From: Paracoccus laeviglucosivorans
GTDB lineage: Bacteria > Pseudomonadota > Alphaproteobacteria > Rhodobacterales > Rhodobacteraceae
NCBI RefSeq assembly: GCF_900182695.1
Contig: NZ_FXTK01000016.1
Span: 1 to 64,000 of the forward strand
DNA length: 64,000 nucleotides
Direction: 5' to 3'
Positions 8,580 to 24,064 of this stretch are shown one piece after another. Under the pieces are notes generated by a model, which saw only the letters and a program-made list of their open reading frames with translations, had not been told where the DNA came from and did not search any database. How positions within the stretch are numbered: position 1 is the first letter of the stretch; every line of letters begins with the position of its first letter. A program made the translations under genes and the position numbers.

Positions 8580-8858
8580 TTACTTCCTTTTCGCTTTCTT
8601 GTCGGCGGCGTGACCGTAATAGGTCCGCGTCGGCGAGTATTCACCAAACTTCTGGCCGATCATCTCCTCGGTCACGGCGACCGGGATGTGCTTCTGGCCG
8701 TTGTAGACGCCGAAGGTCAGGCCGACAAACTGCGGCAGAATGGTCGAACGACGCGACCAGATCTTGATGACATCCGACTTGCCGGACTCGCGGGCTTTTT
8801 CCGCCTTGCGAAGCACGTATGCGTCAACAAAGGGGCCCTTCCAAATAGAACGTGCCAT
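8580..8858 (-). CDS. rpsS: 30S ribosomal protein S19
   Basis: S19 is in the small-subunit head and contacts S13 and A-site tRNA. The 92 residues begin [14 protein letters not shown] and include [18 protein letters not shown] and [21 protein letters not shown]. It follows rplB after three bases. Confidence 0.97.
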   Translation of the reverse strand: MARSIWKGPFVDAYVLRKAEKARESGKSDVIKIWSRRSTILPQFVGLTFGVYNGQKHIPVAVTEEMIGQKFGEYSPTRTYYGHAADKKAKRK

Positions 8859-8861
8859 GGA

Positions 8862-9698
8862 TTAGCGCCCCTTCTTCGCGTTGCGCGACCGCAGGATATA
8901 CTTGTCGGTCGACTTGTTCGTGCGGGTCTTGTTGCCCTTGGTGCCTTTGCCCCAGGGCGTGACCGGGTGACGACCACCGGAGGTGCGGCCTTCACCACCA
9001 CCATGCGGGTGGTCGATCGGGTTCATTGCAACACCGCGGACGCTCGGGCGGATGCCCTTGTGACGGTTGCGGCCCGCTTTACCCAGGTTCTGGTTCGAGT
9101 GGTCCGAGTTCGACACGGCGCCGATGGTTGCCATGCATTCCTGACGCACCATGCGCAGCTCGCCCGAGGACAGGCGGATCTGGGCATAGCCACCGTCACG
9201 ACCGACGAACTGGGCATAGGTGCCTGCCGAACGGGCGATCTGGCCGCCTTTGCCGGGCTTCAGCTCGACGTTGTGGACGATCGTGCCGATCGGCATACCC
9301 GAGAAGGGCATCGCGTTGCCGGGCTTCACGTCAACCTTGCTGCCGGCGATGACCTTGTCACCGATAGCCAGACGCTGCGGAGCAAGGATGTAGGCCTGCT
9401 CGCCGTCTTCGTATTTGATAAGCGCGATGAACGCCGTGCGGTTGGGATCGTATTCGATCCGCTCGACGGTCGCCGAAACATCGAACTTGGTGCGTTTGAA
9501 GTCAACGATGCGGTAGAGGCGTTTCGCCCCGCCGCCCTTGCGACGCATCGTGATCCGTCCGGTGTTGTTCCGGCCGCCGTTCTTGGTCAAACCCTCGGTG
9601 AGGGATTTGACCGGGCGCCCTTTCCAAAGCTCCGAACGGTCGATCAGAACCAGCCCACGCTGGCCAGGCGTCGTCGGTTTATACGACTTGAGTGCCAT
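8862..9698 (-). CDS. rplB: 50S ribosomal protein L2
   Basis: L2 is needed for subunit joining and peptidyl transfer. The 278 residues begin [20 protein letters not shown] and hold the two beta domains. The conserved C-terminal signature is [14 protein letters not shown], including the histidine implicated in activity, and then [13 protein letters not shown] terminator-like hairpin (9754-9775) lies between it and rplW. Confidence 0.97.
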   Translation of the reverse strand: MALKSYKPTTPGQRGLVLIDRSELWKGRPVKSLTEGLTKNGGRNNTGRITMRRKGGGAKRLYRIVDFKRTKFDVSATVERIEYDPNRTAFIALIKYEDGEQAYILAPQRLAIGDKVIAGSKVDVKPGNAMPFSGMPIGTIVHNVELKPGKGGQIARSAGTYAQFVGRDGGYAQIRLSSGELRMVRQECMATIGAVSNSDHSNQNLGKAGRNRHKGIRPSVRGVAMNPIDHPHGGGEGRTSGGRHPVTPWGKGTKGNKTRTNKSTDKYILRSRNAKKGR

Positions 9699-9753
9699 GC
9701 TTTCTGTCTTCCGTTGCTTTGGACCGTTGCTGGTCCGTTTCAGTCAAAAGGCA

Positions 9754-9775
9754 ACGGCCCCGTTGCCGGGGCCGT
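9754..9775 (-). terminator. Hairpin between rplW and rplB, possible internal attenuator
   Basis: The minus strand reads ACGGCCCC, loop GGCAAC, GGGGCCGT, then TGCCTTTTG. The stem is a perfect 8 bp but the T run is short and offset. In the middle of the operon it would at most reduce transcription or mark a processing site. Confidence 0.5.
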
Positions 9776-9792
9776 CGATTCGCAGTCTCTTA

Positions 9793-10089
9793 TCAGAGAC
9801 CGGTCGACACGTCGATGCTGTTGCCAGCTTCAAGCGTCACATAGGCTTTCTTCACGTCCGAGCGCACGCCGGGGCGGCCCTTGAAACGCTTGGTCTTGCC
9901 TTTGGTGATCGTGGTGTTGACCGCTTTCACCTTGACGTTGAACAGAGCTTCGACCGCTTCTTTGATCGCGGGCTTGTTCGAATCCTTGGCCACTTGGAAA
10001 ACGTAAGCGTTGGCGTCGGACACCAGCGTCGCTTTCTCGGTGATCAGCGGCTTCACGATCACGTCGTAATGTTCGGGCTTCGTGGTCAT
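9793..10089 (-). CDS. rplW: 50S ribosomal protein L23
   Basis: L23 surrounds the peptide exit and is a docking point for trigger factor. The 98 residues begin [20 protein letters not shown] and include [18 protein letters not shown]. Its start overlaps the rplD stop as ATGA, showing coupling. Confidence 0.97.
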   Translation of the reverse strand: MTTKPEHYDVIVKPLITEKATLVSDANAYVFQVAKDSNKPAIKEAVEALFNVKVKAVNTTITKGKTKRFKGRPGVRSDVKKAYVTLEAGNSIDVSTGL

Positions 10090-10706
10090 TTCAGACGAGC
10101 CTCCAGAGCTTCGACACCAGCGCGCGTCAGCACAAGGGTGTCGCGACGCAGGATGTCATAGACGTTTGCACCCATGGACGGCAGCACATCGACGCCTTCC
10201 AGGTTGCGGGCGGCACGGGCGAAGTTCTCGTTCACTTCGGCACCGTCGATCACCAGAACGCGCTTCCAGCCGTTTTCCTTGACCGCTTTGGCAACGGCCG
10301 AGGTTTTGGCTTCGGCAATGTTCAGGCTGTCCACGATGACCAGCTCACCCGCCGCGAATTTCGCGGACAGAGCGTGCTTCAGGCCAAGCGCGCGGACTTT
10401 CTTCGGCAGATCGAAGGCGTGCGAACGCGGGGTCGGACCCTTGTAGACGCCACCGTGACGGAAGGTCGGCGCCTTGCGGGAACCGTGACGTGCGCCGCCG
10501 GTGCCTTTCTGGCGATAGATCTTCTTGGTCGAGTAGCTGACATCCGACTTGCCCAGCACCGAGTGGGTGCCCTGCTGAGCCTTCGCACGCTGCCAGCGCA
10601 CCACACGGTGCAGCAGGTCGGCACGAGGCTCCAGACCGAAGATGTCATCGCTCAGATCGATGTCACCGGCTTTACCGGCGTCGAGCGAGATCACATCAAG
10701 TTTCAT
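10086..10706 (-). CDS. rplD: 50S ribosomal protein L4
   Basis: L4 is a tunnel-wall protein; in enterobacteria it also represses the S10 operon. The 206 residues begin [20 protein letters not shown], followed by the extended loop ([20 protein letters not shown]) and a Rossmann-like C-terminal half. It overlaps rplC by four bases (ATGA). I found no leader structure that proves L4 control here. Confidence 0.97.
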   Translation of the reverse strand: MKLDVISLDAGKAGDIDLSDDIFGLEPRADLLHRVVRWQRAKAQQGTHSVLGKSDVSYSTKKIYRQKGTGGARHGSRKAPTFRHGGVYKGPTPRSHAFDLPKKVRALGLKHALSAKFAAGELVIVDSLNIAEAKTSAVAKAVKENGWKRVLVIDGAEVNENFARAARNLEGVDVLPSMGANVYDILRRDTLVLTRAGVEALEARLK

Positions 10707-11566
10707 TGCTTGTCTCCTTCGGGCGCGGCGTTGTCGTCGGCCTTGTCGGCAGCGATCGAAGCTTCGGCCTCGGCCAGAGCGGCCTCTTGCGCGGCGGCTT
10801 CGGCTTCAGCAGCGGCCTTGCGGGCTGCTTCTTCCTCGGCTGCTGCAGCGGCAGCGGCTTCTTCGGCCAGACGGGCGGCTTCTTTGGCTTTCGAACGGGT
10901 CGCAGCCGGATAGATCGTGGTTTCAGCCAGCGGCTTCTTCACGGCATCCTTGATGGTGACCCAGCCGCCTTTCGAACCGGGGACCGAACCTTTGACCATG
11001 ATCAGGCCGCGGTCGGCGTCGGTGCGGACGACTTGCAGGTTCTGCGTGGTGACGCGAACGGCACCAAGATGGCCAGCCATCTTCTTGCCTTTGAACACCT
11101 TGCCGGGGTCCTGGCACTGGCCGGTCGAACCGTGCGAACGGTGCGAGATCGACACACCGTGCGAGGCGCGCAGACCACCGAAGTTGTGACGCTTCATCGC
11201 ACCGGCAAAGCCTTTACCGATCGAGGTGCCGGCGATGTCGACGAACTGACCCGCGAAGTAGTGGTCGGCGATGATTTCTTCGCCCACTTCGACCAGGTTT
11301 TCGGCGGCAACGCGGAATTCCGCGATCTTGCGCTTGGGGGCGACATTCGCTTTTGCGAAGTGACCACGCAGAGCGGCAGTCGTGCGTTTGGCTTTCGCCT
11401 CGCCCGCGCCGAGCTGCAGAGCCACGTAACCGTCTTTCTCGGTCGTGCGCTGAGCGATGACCTGCACGTTATCGACGTGCAGAACGGTGACGGGAACTTG
11501 ACGCCCGTCTTCAAGGAACAGCCGGGTCATGCCCAGCTTCTTGGCGATAACACCAGTCCGCAGCAT
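10703..11566 (-). CDS. rplC: 50S ribosomal protein L3 with long Ala/Glu-rich tail
   Basis: L3 is an early assembly protein close to the peptidyl-transferase centre. The body is typical: [17 protein letters not shown], the central loop [13 protein letters not shown] and the signature [20 protein letters not shown]. From about residue 218 the protein continues with some 70 residues rich in A, E and K ([16 protein letters not shown]…), probably helical, giving 287 residues against roughly 210 in the family core. Similar tails are known to me in some relatives, but their function is not established. Confidence 0.96.
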   Translation of the reverse strand: MLRTGVIAKKLGMTRLFLEDGRQVPVTVLHVDNVQVIAQRTTEKDGYVALQLGAGEAKAKRTTAALRGHFAKANVAPKRKIAEFRVAAENLVEVGEEIIADHYFAGQFVDIAGTSIGKGFAGAMKRHNFGGLRASHGVSISHRSHGSTGQCQDPGKVFKGKKMAGHLGAVRVTTQNLQVVRTDADRGLIMVKGSVPGSKGGWVTIKDAVKKPLAETTIYPAATRSKAKEAARLAEEAAAAAAAEEEAARKAAAEAEAAAQEAALAEAEASIAADKADDNAAPEGDKQ

Positions 11567-11576
11567 GTGAGCCTCC

Positions 11577-11885
11577 TTAGACTTTGATCTCGACGTCCAC
11601 GCCAGCGGCGAGGTCGAGCTTCATCAGCGCGTCCACGGTCTGGGGGGTCGGGTCAACGATGTCGAGAAGACGCTTGTGCGTACGGATTTCCCACTGGTCG
11701 CGCGACTTCTTGTCGATGTGCGGACCGCGCAGAACGGTGAATTTCTCGATCTTGTTCGGCAGCGGAATCGGACCACGGACGGTAGCGCCGGTGCGCTTGG
11801 CGGTGTTCACGATTTCCTGCGTGCTGGCATCCAGAACGCGATAGTCGAACGCCTTGAGCCGGATGCGGATATTCTGGCTTTGCAT
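11577..11885 (-). CDS. rpsJ: 30S ribosomal protein S10
   Basis: S10 is part of the small-subunit head and also the NusE transcription antitermination factor. The ATG at 11885, with GAGGG seven bases upstream, gives 102 residues, [19 protein letters not shown]…, matching the family; earlier in-frame starts would have no spacing to that ribosome site. It is the first gene of the S10 cluster. Confidence 0.97.
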   Translation of the reverse strand: MQSQNIRIRLKAFDYRVLDASTQEIVNTAKRTGATVRGPIPLPNKIEKFTVLRGPHIDKKSRDQWEIRTHKRLLDIVDPTPQTVDALMKLDLAAGVDVEIKV

Positions 11886-11970
11886 AGACATCCCTCTTGC
11901 GGGGAGTTCCAGTTGAGAGGCTGACAACGCACCACGCGCCGCCAGCGTCGAACCGTATAAAATAAGTGCA

Positions 11971-11993
11971 GGCCGCCCCATTACTTGGCGGCC
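11971..11993 (-). other. Hairpin in the S10 operon leader
   Basis: GGCCGCC and GGCGGCC form a perfect 7-bp stem with a 9-base loop, about 85 bases before the rpsJ start. Downstream is cttattttat on the minus strand, a loose T-rich tract. It could end transcripts from the endonuclease gene or serve as a leader regulatory hairpin. Confidence 0.5.
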
Positions 11994-12037
11994 CGACAGA
12001 ATGCAACCGATTCTTGACAGACCGGTGGCGATGGGGG

Positions 12038-12066
12038 CTTTTGCCTTAGGTCAGGGGGTATGTCAA
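12038..12066 (-). promoter_or_regulatory. Candidate promoter of the S10 operon
   Basis: A perfect -35 TTGACA (12066-12061), a 17-base spacer TACCCCCTGACCTAAGG, and CAAAAG in the -10 position (12043-12038). The -10 is poor. The -35 overlaps the last codons of the upstream endonuclease gene, which therefore ends almost exactly at the promoter. Confidence 0.5.
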
Positions 12067-12896
12067 GATATGCTTCTTCGATACCGCGAGAGTTGGTTCG
12101 GATGCAGCAGTTCGACGCCATTGCTCTCTGCAAGCGTGCGCGCAGAGCGCGTATACCCGCTTTTTGCGACAACGATAGCAAAATGCGCTCGATAGTGCGG
12201 CCGCCCGGCACTGACCTGCTGCACCGCATCGTTGCCTACCGGTTTTTCATGCAATTTGCACTGGACAACACCGGTTTGCCCGTGCCGTGTAATCACCAGA
12301 TCCACGCCCTGGTCGCCAGACTTGGATGTCGGACTTACGGACCACCCTGCAGCCTGAAGCTGCTGCTGGCACCAGGTCTCGAAGGCAATTCCTCTCGACT
12401 GATTGCTTCTTGTCTCCACCGAGCAAACCGCAAAAGACGCCGGTGAAGTATTCGCTTGTTGGCGGCACGTTTTTAATAGCGCTGACGCCAAATGCTGATG
12501 ATAAAACTGCTTCAGCGTCATGCGCTCTTCAGCCAAGATTTTGCGCTCAAAGGGAGTTAGGCCACTCTCCAGAAACTCAACAATCTCTTTGTGGAACCGA
12601 TCTTCATTTTCCACATCCATGTGACTGTATGTCACAGTCACAAAATAGGTTCGAACAACTTTTTCCTCTACGTCTGCAAGCCTTTTGCGAAGCGTCGCGA
12701 TAAGTAGCTCGCGCAGATCTAGTCGTTCCCGTTCGACCCTGTAGCGCTCCGTACGCTCCGACCTTGCTCGTTCTGTACGACTATGGATGACCATGCCGGC
12801 AGCTAGCCCGATCAACGCACCAGTTGGTCCCAAAACTGCATAACCCAAGCCTATCAGTATCGGAAAATACAAGATCCAAGGCCGCTCATCCAACAT
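12063..12896 (-). CDS. Membrane-anchored restriction-endonuclease-like protein
   Basis: The 277-residue protein has a hydrophobic N-terminus (residues about 8-36, one or two membrane segments) and a basic, charged helical region (38-80). Residues about 168-270 form a PD-(D/E)xK nuclease fold of the Mrr type: RGIAFETW with E173, GDQGVDL with D196/D199, and VVQCK with Q212 and K214. Such proteins are often annotated restriction endonuclease without proven activity. Its A/T-richer codons differ from the ribosomal genes on both sides, which suggests acquisition. It lies between the tuf terminators and the S10 promoter. Confidence 0.8.
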   Translation of the reverse strand: MLDERPWILYFPILIGLGYAVLGPTGALIGLAAGMVIHSRTERARSERTERYRVERERLDLRELLIATLRKRLADVEEKVVRTYFVTVTYSHMDVENEDRFHKEIVEFLESGLTPFERKILAEERMTLKQFYHQHLASALLKTCRQQANTSPASFAVCSVETRSNQSRGIAFETWCQQQLQAAGWSVSPTSKSGDQGVDLVITRHGQTGVVQCKLHEKPVGNDAVQQVSAGRPHYRAHFAIVVAKSGYTRSARTLAESNGVELLHPNQLSRYRRSIS

Positions 12897-13000
12897 ACTT
12901 CTCTCCGACAGATGCGCTTGGCGTCGTCATTCAAAACCCGACTGCAAACTTTGTTAGAGTAACTCTATGCGGGACGCCCCCCTGGGGTAGCGGCTATTTC

Positions 13001-13022
13001 CCCTTCACCGTTTCCCAAATAC
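13001..13022 (+). repeat. Short repeat, copy 1 (CCCTTCACCGTTTCCCAAATAC)
   Basis: A stretch of about 22 bases upstream of the endonuclease gene shares CTTC-n-CGTTTCCCAAAYAC with a second copy at 13045-13065. Read on the minus strand the core is GTRTTTGGGAAACG. Its role is unknown. Confidence 0.45.
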
Positions 13023-13044
13023 CTACCCTCCCCGCCTCCTTCAT

Positions 13045-13065
13045 CCTTCTTCGTTTCCCAAACAC
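13045..13065 (+). repeat. Short repeat, copy 2 (CCTTCTTCGTTTCCCAAACAC)
   Basis: Second copy of the repeat at 13001-13022, same orientation, start-to-start distance 44 bases. It lies between the tuf terminators and the endonuclease gene. Confidence 0.45.
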
Positions 13066-13087
13066 TCACGCGATATTGGCGCAGGCG

Positions 13088-13113
13088 AAAAGGCCGCCCC
13101 ATTCGGAGCGGCC
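13088..13113 (-). terminator. tuf (copy 1) terminator, distal hairpin
   Basis: The minus strand reads GGCCGCTCC, loop GAAT, GGGGCGGCC followed by TTTTCG: a strong rho-independent terminator at 13092-13113. The identical hairpin lies at 40258-40279 after the second tuf. Confidence 0.85.
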
Positions 13114-13154
13114 CTGCGTCGCCATGATATCCGCAGGCGGATCACCCGGCGAAA

Positions 13155-13182
13155 GCGAAAGGGGCGCGGTTCACCGCGCCCC
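13155..13182 (-). terminator. tuf (copy 1) terminator, proximal hairpin
   Basis: A perfect 9-bp stem GGGGCGCGG / CCGCGCCCC with a 4-base loop (13161-13182) is followed on the minus strand by TTTCGCTTTC. With 13088-13113 it forms a tandem terminator. The same pair lies after the second tuf. Confidence 0.75.
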
Positions 13183-13250
13183 GATCTCAGATCAGGATCT
13201 TCGACGCATCCATGGGGGCGCGTCTCACGATCAGCCAGCAAGCGATGCTT

Positions 13251-13272
13251 ACTTGATGATCTTCGACACGAC
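13251..13272 (-). repeat. Relic of a tuf 3' end downstream of tuf copy 1
   Basis: The 22 bases ACTTGATGATCTTCGACACG… repeat the terminal codons of tuf (13295-13316) in the same orientation, 44 bases further on. On the minus strand it encodes VVSKIIK and a TAA stop, where the live gene stops with TGA. It is probably left over from recombination between tuf genes. Confidence 0.7.
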
Positions 13273-13292
13273 CGGTCTGGCGCGTCAGATCA

Positions 13293-14468
<1,176 letters not shown>

Positions 14469-14535
14469 AGCAGGGCTCCTTGAATGCTTGTTATTTCATG
14501 AGGAGAAGGCGGGGCTGTTCACCCCGCCGTCCCGA

Positions 14536-16659
<2,124 letters not shown>

Positions 16660-16670
16660 GATGCTTTTCC

Positions 16671-17141
16671 TTACCAGCGATAGTGGCTGAACGCCTTGTT
16701 GGCGTCGGCCATCTTGTGAGTGTCTTCACGCTTCTTGACGGCAGTGCCGCGGCCGTTGACGGCATCGGCAAGCTCGCCCGCAAGGCGCTCTTCCATCGTG
16801 TGTTCGTTGCGGTTCTTGGCCGCAGCGATCAGCCAGCGGATCGCCAGCGCTTCCCGGCGGGTCGGACGGACCTCGACCGGAACCTGGTAGGTCGCACCAC
16901 CGACGCGGCGCGAACGGACTTCGACCGAAGGCTTAACGTTATCGAGGGCTTCGTGGAAGACCTCGATCGGCTCGCGCTTCAGTTTGCCCTGAACGCGGTC
17001 AAGGGCCGAGTAAACGATCCGCTCAGCGGTCGATTTCTTGCCATCAACCATCAGGTTGTTCATGAATTTGGTCAGCACGCGATCGCCAAACTTGGCGTCG
17101 GGCAGGACTTCGCGCTTTTCAGCTGCGTGACGACGTGACAT
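16671..17141 (-). CDS. rpsG: 30S ribosomal protein S7
   Basis: S7 starts assembly of the 16S 3' domain and in enterobacteria represses the str operon. The 156 residues begin [20 protein letters not shown] and include [20 protein letters not shown] and ending KAFSHYRW. It follows rpsL after 12 bases. Confidence 0.97.
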   Translation of the reverse strand: MSRRHAAEKREVLPDAKFGDRVLTKFMNNLMVDGKKSTAERIVYSALDRVQGKLKREPIEVFHEALDNVKPSVEVRSRRVGGATYQVPVEVRPTRREALAIRWLIAAAKNRNEHTMEERLAGELADAVNGRGTAVKKREDTHKMADANKAFSHYRW

Positions 17142-17153
17142 CTGTGCCTCTCC

Positions 17154-17525
17154 TTACTTCGGACGCTTCGCGCCGTATTTCGAACGGCGTTGGCGACGGT
17201 CTTTGACGCCCTGGGTATCCAGCACACCGCGCAGGATGTGGTAACGGACACCCGGAAGGTCTTTCACACGGCCGCCACGGATCAGCACGACGCTGTGTTC
17301 CTGGAGGTTGTGCTTTTCGCCCGGAATGTAGGAGATGACCTCGAAGCCATTCGTCAGGCGCACTTTGGCGACCTTACGCATAGCGGAGTTCGGTTTCTTC
17401 GGCGTCGTCGTATAGACGCGCGTGCACACGCCGCGTTTCTGCGGGCACCCTTGCAGGTGCTGCGACTTCGAGCGCTGCACTTTCGGCTGCCGCGGCTTGC
17501 GGATCAGCTGTTGGATCGTCGGCAT
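17154..17525 (-). CDS. rpsL: 30S ribosomal protein S12
   Basis: S12 monitors decoding in the A site. The ATG at 17525 gives 123 residues, [14 protein letters not shown]…, the family start and length; upstream in-frame codons belong to the leader. The positions tied to streptomycin resistance look wild type: the lysines in TTPKKPNSA and in [13 protein letters not shown] are kept. It is the first gene of the str operon, about 200 bases after a strong promoter. Confidence 0.98.
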   Translation of the reverse strand: MPTIQQLIRKPRQPKVQRSKSQHLQGCPQKRGVCTRVYTTTPKKPNSAMRKVAKVRLTNGFEVISYIPGEKHNLQEHSVVLIRGGRVKDLPGVRYHILRGVLDTQGVKDRRQRRSKYGAKRPK

Positions 17526-17732
17526 TCGGTTCCCCGTCTTGCTTTCGTCAATACTCGCAGCAAAATTGCTGCACCACTTCTCGACAGCGTCGCACGCGAA
17601 TCGTGAAACGCCAGAACCCATCCTGTCCCTGTTCGGGAGGACGGGTTTTTTCCAGAGGATCGGGGCAGTTGCCCACCCGGATCGTGACCAATATGGTTCT
17701 GGGCACCGGGCAGAGTCGTCCCGGGTGTGCGG

Positions 17733-17761
17733 CGTATATGGGGAATCGCCCCCTGAGTCAA
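17733..17761 (-). promoter_or_regulatory. Promoter of the str operon (rpsL)
   Basis: On the minus strand TTGACT (17761-17756), a 17-base spacer CAGGGGGCGATTCCCCA, and TATACG (17738-17733). It is the best promoter match in the window. Transcription would begin near 17725, leaving a leader of about 200 bases before rpsL. The AGGGGGC in the spacer recurs in the nusG and rpmC promoters. Confidence 0.75.
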
Positions 17762-17797
17762 CAGCCCCACCCTGCCCGTTTCCCTGCTTTTCCCGGC

Positions 17798-18646
17798 CTA
17801 AACGCCCCAGCGCGGTCGGTCGGCGCCGGGCAGCGCGAAAGCCCGCGCCGCCTGTTCCAGACTGGGCAGATCTATGCAGAACCGCTCAGCCAGAAGCGTC
17901 CGCCAGTCGGGGTCTGTCACGTCCCATTGATAGCCCGCGCCAATCGCACCCGAGTCGTTGTCGTGGTTCAGGAAACGCACGAACATCACCTTGGACGGCA
18001 TGTTCACGCCCGGCATGGACAGGCCGATCTTCCAATGCGGAAAATGCATGACGCTGCGCTGCGCGTCGGGCGGCAGATAGATCGTCAGACCCGCCACCGC
18101 ATTATATATGATCCGAGGCTCGACCGAGATGCCCTTTTGCGTCGCTTTCAGCACCAGCCCGCGCGAATAATCGCATGACAGCCTGCCACGCTGTTTCCAT
18201 AAAGGCCGCATCGCTGCAAAATCGCGGCGCGCGTCCCGGATATAGTCCACGGCGACCGCATCGTCGTCATCCTGACGAAAATGACCCACAACATCGGCCT
18301 GCGGTTCGATATAAGGCGTGATGGCCTGCATACAGGCATCCAGATGCGCCTCGATCGGCGGGATCAGGGCCAGCTTGAACTGCGGCGCGATTTCGGTCAG
18401 TTCGCGCAATTGCGACATATAGGGATCGGGCAGATCGGGGCCGGTCATCAGGACCATCGTGAAATCCTGATCGGTCTGGGCCAACAGACCGGGCAGCGTC
18501 ACGTTCTCGAACCAGTGCCAGCGTCTTGCCAGTCGCGCCGGGTCATAAAGGAAAGCCCGGCGCTCGCTGACTGTCTGATGCGACACCTGAAAACCGCGGC
18601 CGCCCAGATAGGAAAAGCGGCAAAGCCCCAGCATCTGAACCCGCAT
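17798..18646 (-). CDS. Putative rhamnosyltransferase-type glycosyltransferase
   Basis: The 282-residue protein from the ATG at 18646 begins [20 protein letters not shown]. It resembles the family annotated as putative rhamnosyl transferase: an early [22 protein letters not shown] segment, a central [11 protein letters not shown] (a DxD-type metal and sugar-nucleotide site) and a C-terminal [10 protein letters not shown]. It would act in the cytoplasm on a surface glycan, but acceptor and sugar are unknown. Its ATG overlaps the stop of the DMT transporter gene (TAATG), so the two are coupled. They sit between rpoC and rpsL. Confidence 0.7.
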   Translation of the reverse strand: MRVQMLGLCRFSYLGGRGFQVSHQTVSERRAFLYDPARLARRWHWFENVTLPGLLAQTDQDFTMVLMTGPDLPDPYMSQLRELTEIAPQFKLALIPPIEAHLDACMQAITPYIEPQADVVGHFRQDDDDAVAVDYIRDARRDFAAMRPLWKQRGRLSCDYSRGLVLKATQKGISVEPRIIYNAVAGLTIYLPPDAQRSVMHFPHWKIGLSMPGVNMPSKVMFVRFLNHDNDSGAIGAGYQWDVTDPDWRTLLAERFCIDLPSLEQAARAFALPGADRPRWGV

Positions 18647-19578
18647 TAGACCCGTCCCATCAAGCGACGCTCCCTGATTATGGTGTAAAGACCCGCGCCG
18701 ACCACCAGGGCCGAGCCGGCCCAGGTCCAGAGGTCCGGCCATTCACCAAAGACGAACAGTCCCAACAGAATGGCCCAGATCAGCGACGTATATCGAAAAG
18801 GCGCGACGAATGAAATCTGCCCGACCCGCATGGTGGCGACTGCGGTGATGTATCCGGCGGTCAGAAACAGCGCGGCCAGCCCAAGCAGTGCAAGCTCTCG
18901 GACGCTGGGCATCCGCCATGTTTCCCCGACGCCCAGCACGAAGCCCGACACGGTGACCATCAATGCCGCATGGAATGCGATCGTGGACGACCCGACATGG
19001 GCCGAAAACATCCGCGTCACCATATCGCGCACGACGATCAGCGCCATCGAGGCCAGTGCAATCACCGACCACATGTCGAACGCCCCCGTGCCCGGACGCA
19101 GGATCAGCAGCACGCCGACAAAGCCGATGCAAATCGCGCCAAGCCGCATCCAACCCAAGGGCTCGCGGAAAAACACCGCGGCGGCAAGCGTTACAGCCAG
19201 CGGCAGCGCCTGCATGATGGCCGAGATGTCAGCCAGCGCCATCTGGCGCAGCGCGATCAGGTAAAGCACGGTCGAAACAATATCCGCCGCGGTGCGCAGG
19301 ATCAGCGGAACGACATCGGCACGCGGCACGCTTAGCCGGACTCCACCCTGCTGGATGCGCAAGAACAGCAGCATCAGGATCAGGATCATACCGCCCCGGA
19401 TCGCCACCGACTGATATAGCGGCAATTCCTGCGTCACCGATTTCATCACGGCGTCGTTGCAGATAAAGCCCGCCGTGCTCAGGATCATCAGCGCTGCGCC
19501 GCGCAAATTGTCGGCGGCACTCATGCCCAGAACCGGAGTTTCGGATGGGGGTTCGGCCGTTTGAAATGGCGTGCGCAT
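18646..19578 (-). CDS. EamA/DMT-family inner-membrane transporter
   Basis: The protein is about 310 residues with ten hydrophobic segments in two similar halves, as in drug/metabolite transporters. SAADNLRGAALMILSTAGFICNDAV-like residues open the first half and LGWMRLGAICIGFVGVLLIL joins the halves. The ATG at 19578 is chosen because AGGGAA lies six to seven bases before it; MSAAD further in is an alternative. The substrate cannot be deduced. It overlaps the downstream glycosyltransferase gene, which could hint at export of a glycan precursor. Confidence 0.8.
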   Translation of the reverse strand: MRTPFQTAEPPSETPVLGMSAADNLRGAALMILSTAGFICNDAVMKSVTQELPLYQSVAIRGGMILILMLLFLRIQQGGVRLSVPRADVVPLILRTAADIVSTVLYLIALRQMALADISAIMQALPLAVTLAAAVFFREPLGWMRLGAICIGFVGVLLILRPGTGAFDMWSVIALASMALIVVRDMVTRMFSAHVGSSTIAFHAALMVTVSGFVLGVGETWRMPSVRELALLGLAALFLTAGYITAVATMRVGQISFVAPFRYTSLIWAILLGLFVFGEWPDLWTWAGSALVVGAGLYTIIRERRLMGRV

Positions 19579-19767
19579 CGGGTTCCCTGCGAGCATTTTC
19601 CCAATGCCTAGGAAACGCGCAGACGAAACGCCAGCACAGCTTACGGATGCCAACGCGACACCCCATGCAAGGCTGCTTTTTCGTCACGCACCAGTCATTC
19701 CCGTTTTCATTTTGCTCTCTCCTGCCTCGTAGCGCGGAAGGGTTGAGAAAGCGTTAATGGCACAACG

Positions 19768-19793
19768 AAAAAGGCCCGGCTCATCGCCGGGCC
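19768..19793 (-). terminator. Terminator after rpoC
   Basis: On the minus strand GGCCCGGC, loop GATGA, GCCGGGCC is followed by TTTTTCG: a strong rho-independent terminator about 20 bases after the rpoC stop. It separates rpoBC from the DMT/glycosyltransferase pair. Confidence 0.9.
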
Positions 19794-19815
19794 TTTCCCT
19801 GTCATTTGCCGAAGA

Positions 19816-24018
<4,203 letters not shown>

Positions 24019-24064
24019 ATCCTAATGAGGGGCGCGGTGGGGGAAGTGGGGCGCTGACGCGCCC

